From contig JAEZSL010000107.1 of NCBI GenBank assembly GCA_023443925.1, positions 1-16,768 on the forward strand: 16,768 bases of DNA. Reading direction: 5' to 3'. How positions within the stretch are numbered: the stretch's first letter is position 1; each line of letters begins with the position of its first letter. Under the pieces are notes generated by a model. The model saw nothing but the letters and a program-made list of their open reading frames with translations. It searched no databases and had not been told where the DNA came from. The stretch is from Bacillota bacterium (GTDB lineage: Bacteria; Bacillota_A; Clostridia; Lachnospirales; Lachnospiraceae). Shown one piece after another: positions 6,942 through 13,133 of this stretch. Position numbers and translations under genes: made by a program.

Positions 6942-7862
6942 GCTGTTGCCGGAAAGCTTATCGGCCGCTTTATTTACCGCTACAAGCAAAATCAGGTTTA
7001 TTAAGGTGTTAAAGAGACCAATTGCCGTTGAATAGGATATGTCGTTATTAATCAGACCCACCTTATATACATAGGTTGAGATTATCTCCGATACGGTCAG
7101 GTTCAGGTTATTCTGCAGCAGATAGGCTTTTTCAAATCCCACAGAGAGAATGCTTCCGCAGTTCATAATCAGCAGAATGGTGGCAGTGGGCAGAATAGAA
7201 GGAAGATCGATATGCCGGATCAGCTGGAGTTTCGTTGCTCCGTCACAACGGCCCGCTTCATGCAGCTCCGGACTGATACCGGACAACGCAGCGAAATAAA
7301 TAACAGAACTCCATCCAGTACTTTGCCAAACACCGGTCCACACATAGATGTGCCTCCAATATTCTTTCTTAGCCATAAAATTAAGGGGATCTAAACCAAA
7401 GAAATTCATAATATTATTGATAACACCTACGGAAGGTGACAAAAACAGGATGATCATACCGCACATAACAACTGTGGAAATAAAGTTCGGTGCATAGGTA
7501 ACCGTCTGAATTACTTTGCGGTACCTTTTATGCCTGAAAGAATTCAGCATCAGTGCCAGGATAATTGGAATCGGAAAGGATACGATCAGCCCGTACAGAC
7601 TCAAGACTAATGTATTCCTGATGGTTGATTCAAAATAGGGAGATTCAAAGAATCTCTGGAAGTAATACAACCCCACCCATGGACTGCCCCATATACCTGC
7701 CCTTCCGTTATACCTTCTGAAAGCAAGCTGGATTCCATACATAGGAACGTAACTGAAGATGAAGGTTAATACAATACCCGGCAGGCAGAACATCCAGAGT
7801 GACATATCTCTTTTCAGTACCTGCAGTATATGGCCTTTCTTCTTTTTTGTCGTAGAATTCAT
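6933..7862 (-). CDS. Sugar ABC transporter permease, LplB/YteP type
   Basis: 309 residues with a Lys-rich N-terminus and six predicted membrane segments. The first runs about residues 22-42 (LWMFCLPGIVLTFIFSYVPM, diagnostic of the LplB/YteP group). The EAA docking loop is at about 202-221, containing EAGRCDGATKLQLIRHIDLP. It forms the heterodimeric channel with permease C and takes substrate from the YtcQ-type lipoprotein. The start is backed by a GGAGGAG ribosome site about 8 nt upstream. It is the first gene of the minus-strand glycan operon, with a promoter at 8030-8058. Its last codons and stop lie in the first transcribed unit of the 23-bp repeat. Confidence 0.93.
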   Translation of the reverse strand: MNSTTKKKKGHILQVLKRDMSLWMFCLPGIVLTFIFSYVPMYGIQLAFRRYNGRAGIWGSPWVGLYYFQRFFESPYFESTIRNTLVLSLYGLIVSFPIPIILALMLNSFRHKRYRKVIQTVTYAPNFISTVVMCGMIILFLSPSVGVINNIMNFFGLDPLNFMAKKEYWRHIYVWTGVWQSTGWSSVIYFAALSGISPELHEAGRCDGATKLQLIRHIDLPSILPTATILLIMNCGSILSVGFEKAYLLQNNLNLTVSEIISTYVYKVGLINNDISYSTAIGLFNTLINLILLVAVNKAADKLSGNSLW

Positions 7863-7999
7863 GTTTCTCTCCTCCTCAATTCTCCTTTTTCTGTTTACCT
7901 GTCCTTCATTCTTATGCTTTCGACATTTTGAACAATATTAACACTTTTTTATTAGACAAATTATTATTTGTTTATTATTTATAAATAAATTAATATTTT

Positions 8000-8012
8000 T
8001 TAACGTTTCATA
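8000..8012. promoter_or_regulatory. Candidate operator downstream of the operon promoter
   Basis: TTAACGTTTCATA lies about 10-25 nt downstream of the expected start site of the operon promoter, a position suited to repression. It holds a central ACGT and the first seven bases (TTTCATA) of the 10-bp motif repeated elsewhere in this region. The assignment to the LacI-family regulator is inference. Confidence 0.35.
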
Positions 8013-8029
8013 GTGTTTTTGATGGTTGA

Positions 8030-8058
8030 ATTTTAACATGTGTTCACTTTAATGTCAA
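8030..8058 (-). promoter_or_regulatory. Promoter of the glycan operon
   Basis: On the minus strand: -35 TTGACA (8053-8058), 17-nt spacer, -10 TAAAAT (8030-8035) with a TG one base upstream (extended -10). This is a strong sigma-A type promoter. The untranslated leader to the permease B start would be about 160 nt. A GTTCAC motif lies in the spacer. Confidence 0.75.
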
Positions 8059-8160
8059 TATAATTTATAAAAATGTTCTATTTATTTTAACTTTTTCTTC
8101 TCGCTTTCTTTAAAATATATTCAATACAGTCATCATATGATGATTAACCCTTAAAAAAAG

Positions 8161-8210
8161 TATATATTAATACGTTAATAACATTATAAGTTTGTTATTA
8201 TTAATATATA
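8161..8210. repeat. AT-rich inverted repeat
   Basis: TATATATTAATA (8161-8172) pairs with TATTAATATATA (8199-8210), and ATAAC (8178-8182) with GTTAT (8194-8198), leaving a small bulge. The left arm includes ATACGT and a second TTAACGT-like element on the minus strand. It could be an operator, a flexible DNA element, or chance in AT-rich sequence. Confidence 0.4.
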
Positions 8211-8355
8211 TTGAATATTTTATTTAACATTTGTTTTCAAATTTTTTTAAGTTTTTATAAAATGTTCACTTGTCAATTCCAACATATTACACTCGGTAGA
8301 TTTTTTTCTTTTTGGAGATTAAAAACAGGTAACACTCGGGGTTTAAAGATTTATC

Positions 8356-8399
8356 TTTCATACAAATCTGCAAATCTTTCATACAAATGTTTCATACAA
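8356..8399 (+). promoter_or_regulatory. Three direct copies of TTTCATACAA
   Basis: Exact copies start at 8356, 8377 and 8390 (spacing 21 and 13 bp). An exact inverted copy, TTGTATGAAA, is at 8691-8700 in the leader of the CBM9-like gene, and TTGTATGAAC sits inside the promoter of the LacI-family gene. Recurrence of a 10-mer in these control regions points to a regulator site. Confidence 0.6.
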
Positions 8400-8529
8400 T
8401 ATCCGTTCTGGTTATTGTTGGTATCAAAATAAACTTACTTCCACAGATAACCTTAACTCAAAAGTAATATTGCAAATATAACTTTTATATTTTATTTTTT
8501 ATGTATCAACATATTATCCTATTGTTTTT

Positions 8530-8571
8530 GTCCACTTTTGTATATTTTTTGTTCACATTTGTTAATTTTTT
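8530..8571 (+). promoter_or_regulatory. Tandem 21-bp direct repeat upstream of the CBM9-like promoter
   Basis: Two adjacent 21-bp units (8530-8550 and 8551-8571), each beginning GTYCAC and ending in a T-run, match at 17 of 21 positions. They end 2 nt before the -35 hexamer. Two-turn-phased direct repeats next to a -35 resemble activator sites of the AraC/YesN type, but no such regulator is in the window. Confidence 0.4.
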
Positions 8572-8572
8572 A

Positions 8573-8601
8573 TTGTAAAAATGTACACCTAATGCTATAA
8601 T
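8573..8601 (+). promoter_or_regulatory. Promoter of the CBM9-like gene
   Basis: -35 TTGTAA (8573-8578), 17-nt spacer, -10 TATAAT (8596-8601) with an upstream TGC giving an extended -10. It leaves a leader of about 158 nt, containing two CAGAATTG copies 50 nt apart (8651, 8701) and a small AAACTA/TAGTTT hairpin at 8713-8727. Confidence 0.7.
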
Positions 8602-8765
8602 CAAAAAATAATCCGCAATTGTGTTACTTGGTATAAAGCCCTTTTATGAACAGAATTGCTATGAAGCACCACAAAACCACCTAAACAAACTTGTATGAAA
8701 CAGAATTGTTTAAAACTAAAATAGTTTCTGAAAATTTTTAAATCCTTGCAGAAATGAGGTATAAC

Positions 8766-9857
8766 ATGAACCCTATCAGAATTCCAATCCCGGCAGTAGA
8801 TTTCAACCCACCTGTTTACCAATGCCGCAGAGCCGCAAAACCTTTTCTTTTAGACGGAAGACTCGACAAACCCTTTTGGGAAGACGCCCACTATACAAAT
8901 GCATTTCTGGACATTGAAGGTGAACATATGCCATCCCCGCGCTTTCTTACCCGTACCAAAATGCTCTGGGATGATGAGAATTTATACATCGGAGCACAGC
9001 TTGACGGCAATGAAATCTGGGGTTGTGTAGAAAAACGGGACGATATCATTTTTCAGGATAATGACTTTGAAATCTTTATTGATCCGGATTCCGATACCCA
9101 ACAGTATTATGAAATTGAAATGAATGTATTAAATACCCTATGGGATTTATTTCTTCCCGCTGCATACCGGGATAACGGCAGCGCTGTTAATGGTTATGAT
9201 ATACAGGGCATACGCACAGCCGTATCTGTTGACGGCGCCATCAACAAACCGTCTGCCTCTAATCGAAGCTGGTCTGCAGAGATTGTCATCCCCTTTGCCG
9301 CCATTACAGAATGCCTGCCGCAAAAACGAGCACCCATAGAAGGAGACTATTACCGCATCAATTTCTCAAGGGTGCAATGGAAAACCGACATCAAAAACGA
9401 CAACTACCAGAAACGGACAGACCCTTCCACCGGACAGTTTCTTCCGGAAGATAACTGGGTGTGGGCACCAACGGGAGTGATCAATATCCACTATCCGGAA
9501 TTGTGGGCCTTTGTATTTTTTACCGGCGCAGAAATGAAAAGTTCCTCCTGCTCCATACCGGAAGATGAATACCGTAAATGGGAATTAAGAAAGCTTTATT
9601 ATGCCCAGCAAATTTTTATGGATTTAAACGGACATTACAGCGATCAACTGGGAGCATTAACAAATATTCTTGAAACCTATGCACCCAACAATCTTAACCG
9701 CGAGGTAAAACCGCTGCCCTACCGTATTGAGACAACCTCTCACACCTTTGAAATCTCCTGCCCGTCTTCTGATGGAAAAAAGGACATTATTCTTTATTCC
9801 AACGGCAAAACAGAAGTGAGATATGGGGGGAAAAATCCATACCGTGATTTACCTTGA
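8766..9857 (+). CDS. Stand-alone CBM9-like carbohydrate-binding protein
   Basis: 363 residues from the ATG at 8766, chosen because GAGGT lies just upstream; an in-frame ATG at 8754 has no ribosome site. The N-terminal two thirds is a CBM9-type beta-sandwich: FLLDGRLDKPFWEDAHYTNA, MLWDDENLYIGAQL, DNDFEIFIDPD, YEIEMNVLNTLWDLFL, and WSAEIVIPFAAI. The C-terminal part (about 250-300) has a helical segment, KWELRKLYYAQQIFMDLNGH, seen in CBM9-like proteins of glycan-using bacteria. There is no signal peptide, no membrane segment and no catalytic module, so a cytoplasmic location is expected and the role is unknown; sugar sensing or binding is only an inference. It is divergent from the glycan operon and upstream of the LacI-type gene on the same strand. 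Confidence 0.85.
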   Translation: MNPIRIPIPAVDFNPPVYQCRRAAKPFLLDGRLDKPFWEDAHYTNAFLDIEGEHMPSPRFLTRTKMLWDDENLYIGAQLDGNEIWGCVEKRDDIIFQDNDFEIFIDPDSDTQQYYEIEMNVLNTLWDLFLPAAYRDNGSAVNGYDIQGIRTAVSVDGAINKPSASNRSWSAEIVIPFAAITECLPQKRAPIEGDYYRINFSRVQWKTDIKNDNYQKRTDPSTGQFLPEDNWVWAPTGVINIHYPELWAFVFFTGAEMKSSSCSIPEDEYRKWELRKLYYAQQIFMDLNGHYSDQLGALTNILETYAPNNLNREVKPLPYRIETTSHTFEISCPSSDGKKDIILYSNGKTEVRYGGKNPYRDLP

Positions 9858-9868
9858 TTTGAGACATT

Positions 9869-9890
9869 AAACATCTGTCCGCAGATGTTT
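9869..9890 (+). terminator. Possible terminator after the CBM9-like gene
   Basis: AAACATCTG (9869-9877), a TCCG tetraloop, then CAGATGTTT (9882-9890): a perfect 9-bp stem 11 nt after the stop codon. Only a short T-run ends the stem, so termination may be weak. Confidence 0.55.
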
Positions 9891-9997
9891 ATGAGTGAGA
9901 ACTGGCTAAAAAGCCTAGAAGCATTTTCCCAGTAAGCAAATTACAAATTACTTGCAGGTAAATAAAATCAGCAAAAAGCAAAATGCCTATTTTGTAT

Positions 9998-10026
9998 TTG
10001 AAAATAATTGTATGAACTGGTATAAT
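9998..10026 (+). promoter_or_regulatory. Promoter of the LacI-family gene
   Basis: -35 TTGAAA (9998-10003), 17-nt spacer, -10 TATAAT (10021-10026) with TGG giving an extended -10. The spacer contains TTGTATGAAC (10008-10017), nine of ten bases of the motif repeated upstream of the CBM9-like gene, so autoregulation is plausible. The leader is about 135 nt. Confidence 0.75.
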
Positions 10027-10169
10027 AACAGCAAAAAATAGTAAATAACCGATTCCCGTCGATAATTGCGGCCGTAACATGCGGCAGCAAATAGATCCCT
10101 TATACAGCCGGGGATTTATCCATGATTTAAACTATACATGCGCACCTTAGAGTGCAGATTGGTGTATGA

Positions 10170-11201
10170 ATGAAAAAAATTACTTTACAAAAAATTGCAA
10201 ATTCTCTCGGCGTTTCCCGCACCACAGTCTGGAAAGTTTTTAGCGGTCAGGAAGGTGTTTCCGAAGATCTTAGAAATAAAGTTATTGCGAAAGCACAGGA
10301 AATGAATTATAACTTTCCGGAAAATTTTGATCTTACTAAAACTTCCGTTGCTGAGCCTCCTGTAAGTATCGCCGTTGCCGTGTGCCGCCCTGAGACTTCC
10401 ATATTTTGGACCGCTATTATTCATCAGATTGCTAAGGAACTTTCCCTTCATAATGTCAACCTGGTATACACTTATCTGCCTTCTTCGGTCGATGTTAATT
10501 ATACGCTTCCGGCATCGCTTACCAACGGCAGCACTCATGGCATAATTATAATGAACGTATACAACGAACAGCTGCTCCGCCTGCTGGCGGCCTCTCCTGT
10601 TCCCAAAGTATTTTTAGATACCTCCATTGCGGTTCCTGCATCAGAACTCAACGGTGATCTGATTCTCACCGAAAATAGTAACAGTATATTTAAGATCACG
10701 GAGCATTTAATTAAAAAAGACAGAAAATCGTTTAGTTTTATCGGAGACATCAACTATGCCAAATCAAACTACGAACGCTTCGAAGGGTTTTCTAAGGCCT
10801 TACTTTCACACGGCCTGCCCTATAATACAGATCTGAGCCTGACAGGTTCCATAGGCATAGATACTTATAAAGAAGAAATTGGAGCGTTTCTCGATACACT
10901 CCCCTATATGCCGGATGCTTTTGTCTGCGTTAACGATTATGTAGCCTGTATATTGATGCAGTTACTATTAAGACGCGGAATCCGGATACCCGAGGAGGTT
11001 GCCCTTTCAGGTTTTGACGCAAACACAGAAAATCCTCTGGCAGAAAGTCTGACTACGGTACAGGTCTTCAATCAAAATATCGGCTTTCGCCTGGCACTGC
11101 AGATTCTTTTCCGAATCAAATACCCAAATGTACCCTACGAAGTAATCTATATCACTTCTAAAGTCATCTTCCGCAGCTCTACCGGAGATTCCGAAAACTA
11201 A
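10170..11201 (+). CDS. LacI-family transcriptional regulator
   Basis: 343 residues, the usual length. The N-terminal helix-turn-helix is clear: ITLQKIANSLGVSRTTVWKV (residues 4-23), followed by the third helix SEDLRNKVIAKAQEMNY (31-47). The hinge after Tyr47 reads NFPENFDLTKT instead of the usual RPNxxARxL, so operator recognition may be unusual. The rest is a periplasmic-binding-like sensor domain, with late family elements such as PDAFVCVNDYVACILMQLLL and IPEEVALSGFD. It probably senses a sugar from the glycan pathway and controls the divergent operon, the CBM9-like gene and itself. The ribosome site is weak (GGTG). The TGTATGAA motif overlaps the start codon (10163-10170). Confidence 0.93.
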   Translation: MKKITLQKIANSLGVSRTTVWKVFSGQEGVSEDLRNKVIAKAQEMNYNFPENFDLTKTSVAEPPVSIAVAVCRPETSIFWTAIIHQIAKELSLHNVNLVYTYLPSSVDVNYTLPASLTNGSTHGIIIMNVYNEQLLRLLAASPVPKVFLDTSIAVPASELNGDLILTENSNSIFKITEHLIKKDRKSFSFIGDINYAKSNYERFEGFSKALLSHGLPYNTDLSLTGSIGIDTYKEEIGAFLDTLPYMPDAFVCVNDYVACILMQLLLRRGIRIPEEVALSGFDANTENPLAESLTTVQVFNQNIGFRLALQILFRIKYPNVPYEVIYITSKVIFRSSTGDSEN

Positions 11202-11234
11202 AGGCTTGTTCGGTGTCCTGTTATTTAACTTAAA

Positions 11235-11321
11235 AAAAGCCGTTACAAGGCGAAAGTAAAAAAACTTCACTTCGTGATCAATTTCACTTCGTGAAATCAC
11301 TTTCGTTAAGTAACGGCTTTT
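11235..11321. terminator. Large compound hairpin, probable bidirectional terminator
   Basis: The outer stem AAAAGCCGTTAC (11235-11246) / GTAACGGCTTTT (11310-11321) encloses a second stem CGAAAGT (11251-11257) / ACTTTCG (11299-11305) and two inner hairpins built on TTCACTTCGTGA (11266-11277 and 11283-11294). It sits between the convergent LacI-type and S41 genes, and each strand ends in a run of T. The elaborate nested form looks like a dispersed repeat or MITE-like unit and not only a simple terminator. Confidence 0.75.
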
Positions 11322-11336
11322 GTATATAAAGTTGTA

Positions 11337-12776
11337 TTATTTCATATTCTCCAAAACGTACTCCATTACCACATCTTTATCATCGATATAGTCTTGTATG
11401 GAAGGCATAATTGTGTGATCCGGGATTATCCCTCTCCCCGGTGTTAATCCGGATACTGCAACTTCCGCTTGTACCGTGGCACAATATAAAATAATATTAG
11501 TATGACTTAAAACGATATCCTTCGTATTGGCCGAACAGATATAAGATCCCCCTGATTCTTCCCCATAAAATGTGCCTATTTTATGGTACTTTAACAATGC
11601 ACTAAGATGTGCCGTTGATGAAACACAGAATCCATTTATCAGCGTATACAAATCACCTGTAAAACTCTTCGCTTTCGGTTTGATTGGGATTGCGAGATCA
11701 TAATACCCTTTTACGCTTTTATCAAAATATGGTTCTTCTTTATTAATCAAGTATGAAAATAAATAAGAAGAACAATACGGATCACCGCCCCCATTATCTC
11801 TAAGATCAAGTATGAGCTTTGATATTTTACTTTTATCTAATTTATCAAAAAAGTCATCCAGAAACTCGTAGAACTGTTGTCTGCTTTTATCATCATAAAA
11901 GTTAAAAGATTTTATGGTCAATACAGCATAATCGCTCTTCATTTCCTGATAATATAAGGAGCCGGACTCTTCCGGGCTATTTATATTACCGCTTTCATTG
12001 GCAATTTGCTCCTTCGTAGCTGCTAAAATTCTTGTATTACAGGTCTGTCCATCTTCTGCAGATATGTAAGTAACAGTAAATTCATCCGGGTTTTCGATAA
12101 GTTTATAGTAAAGATCAGCAAAAAAGTAATTCATTTCAAGATACTTTTTTGTTTCATTAAAACCGTCTGCCGATATGTTATTAAGGAATATATTGATGAT
12201 TTCCTCCATCGATCTGCCATTAATACTCATGAGCCTGGAACCCTTTGGTATATCACAGGAATTACAGCTGTCATACACATAGGCTTTCTTATCAATTATC
12301 TTAATATTAAGGGGTAAAACCTTTCCATAATTTTTATAATGGCTATTCAGATTATTAGATAGTGATAAATTGGTATGCACGCAATTTAATTTTGCTGTAA
12401 TGGGCATCAGAATTCGATAGAATTCCAACTCACTCATATTATCCCCCAGCTTTTTATACTGCGTCCGGAATAATTCCGTCAGTTCCTCCTTATTTGTAAA
12501 TAACATCGGATGATTCATTTCAATATATTCCTGAAATTGCAGAAAATCAAACTGCAATTCATCCAGCGGATACGTTATCTTCAGCGCTTTTTGTAATTCC
12601 AAATCTTCCGGTACATCAACATCATCCGTATTACTGCCGGTATCCTTCCGGCTTGTGCTGTTTAACATCTGTCCGTCCGGGAACGGTTCTGCCTTTTTCC
12701 CATCATTTATATTACAGCCTGATAATATTGGTAATGATATTATTATTAATATCATATGTAATAATTGTCTTTTCAT
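11337..12776 (-). CDS. S41-family (C-terminal processing-like) peptidase lipoprotein
   Basis: 479 residues. A lipoprotein signal MKRQLLHMILIIISLPILSG is followed by Cys21 in an LSGC lipobox, so it is anchored on the outer face of the membrane. The C-terminal half shows the S41 fold: LTIKSFNFYDD, KLILDLRDNGGGDPY, LINGFCVSSTAHLSALLK with the expected nucleophilic serine at about 386-387, and GEESGG (405-410). The N-terminal half (40-270) has no PDZ domain that I recognise. The closest general type is the S41 group of extracellular or IRBP-like peptidases of Clostridia. The natural substrate is unknown. It is a single gene between the compound hairpin and two tandem promoters, with a weak GGGGA ribosome site. 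Nothing links it to the glycan operon. Confidence 0.88.
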   Translation of the reverse strand: MKRQLLHMILIIISLPILSGCNINDGKKAEPFPDGQMLNSTSRKDTGSNTDDVDVPEDLELQKALKITYPLDELQFDFLQFQEYIEMNHPMLFTNKEELTELFRTQYKKLGDNMSELEFYRILMPITAKLNCVHTNLSLSNNLNSHYKNYGKVLPLNIKIIDKKAYVYDSCNSCDIPKGSRLMSINGRSMEEIINIFLNNISADGFNETKKYLEMNYFFADLYYKLIENPDEFTVTYISAEDGQTCNTRILAATKEQIANESGNINSPEESGSLYYQEMKSDYAVLTIKSFNFYDDKSRQQFYEFLDDFFDKLDKSKISKLILDLRDNGGGDPYCSSYLFSYLINKEEPYFDKSVKGYYDLAIPIKPKAKSFTGDLYTLINGFCVSSTAHLSALLKYHKIGTFYGEESGGSYICSANTKDIVLSHTNIILYCATVQAEVAVSGLTPGRGIIPDHTIMPSIQDYIDDKDVVMEYVLENMK

Positions 12777-12828
12777 ATAGTTTCCCCGTCGTACTTACCT
12801 ACTCAGATACACGATTACTCATATAATT

Positions 12829-12857
12829 ATTTTACCATATAAACCCATCTCGTACAA
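12829..12857 (-). promoter_or_regulatory. Proximal promoter of the S41 peptidase gene
   Basis: Minus strand: -35 TTGTAC (12852-12857), 17-nt spacer, -10 TAAAAT (12829-12834) with TGG as an extended -10. Leader of about 45 nt. Confidence 0.6.
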
Positions 12858-12866
12858 TCAGACAAG

Positions 12867-12895
12867 ATATTATTTGTATAATGTTGTTTATACAA
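12867..12895 (-). promoter_or_regulatory. Distal promoter with overlapping operator-like inverted repeat
   Basis: Minus strand: -35 TTGTAT (12890-12895), 17-nt spacer, -10 TAATAT (12867-12872). A perfect inverted repeat TTGTATAA-N6-TTATACAA (12874-12895) covers the -35 and the spacer, which is a classic repressor position. Confidence 0.5.
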
Positions 12896-13047
12896 TTGTG
12901 TCCATCGTTAAGAATAAATATCAGTATAAACAGCTGATCCATAGGAGTAGAACCCAGAAGAATATTTCAATATGACTTACCCTATAACAAAATAAAACAG
13001 GATAACTTTCACTCTTATTACAAAAGTTTATTAAATTCCTTCACAGC

Positions 13048-13092
13048 AAAAAAATGATTATCCCTCAACGCTTACATCCAGGATAATCATTT
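13048..13092 (-). terminator. Rho-independent terminator of the PadR-DUF2812 operon
   Basis: On the minus strand, AAATGATTATCC (13081-13092) pairs with GGATAATCATTT (13052-13063), a 12-bp stem followed by an uninterrupted T-run (13048-13054). It lies 42 nt after the DUF2812 stop. Confidence 0.85.
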
Positions 13093-13133
13093 CTCACTAT
13101 TATACCCCCGCATAGCTGGAGTGATTAAGATTT

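Larger units (their letters stand above)
7863..8765. other. Long AT-rich divergent regulatory region
   Basis: About 0.9 kb without a credible gene, between the operon (minus) and the CBM9-like gene (plus). It contains one good promoter for each direction, three direct copies of TTTCATACAA with one inverted copy, GTTCAC-type motifs at 8042, 8264 and 8551, an imperfect 21-bp direct repeat beside the plus-strand -35, an AT-rich inverted repeat at 8161-8210, and a TTAACGTTTC element just downstream of the operon promoter. Short ORFs here look like chance frames. Confidence 0.75.
9858..10169 (+). other. Gap between CBM9-like and LacI-family genes
   Basis: 312 nt without a credible gene. It contains a 9-bp hairpin just after the CBM9-like stop, the LacI-family promoter at 9998-10026, and a leader with short GCCG/CGGC (10071-10085) and GCAC/GTGC (10142-10155) inverted pairs. 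Nothing else stands out. Confidence 0.6.
12777..13133 (-). other. Gap between S41 and DUF2812 genes
   Basis: 357 nt. It contains two minus-strand promoters for the S41 gene (12829-12857 and 12867-12895), the TTGTATAA-N6-TTATACAA inverted repeat, and the terminator of the PadR-DUF2812 operon (13048-13092). The remainder, about 12900-13045, shows nothing recognisable. Confidence 0.6.

Noticed and set aside
6769..7035. 88-codon plus-strand ORF with His-rich repeats
   Set aside because: It is the translation of the 23-bp tandem repeat plus antisense of permease B; the repeated peptide changes frame in each unit.
8000..8014. CcpA cre site
   Set aside because: The element has TG and CG at the wrong distance and lacks the final CA of the cre consensus when read on either strand.
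8211..8432. 73-codon plus-strand ORF in the divergent region
   Set aside because: AT-driven frame without ribosome site; it runs across the repeated regulatory motifs and has no protein-like pattern.
9889..10080. 63-codon minus-strand ORF
   Set aside because: It covers the LacI-type promoter and leader on the other strand, with no ribosome site or recognisable product.
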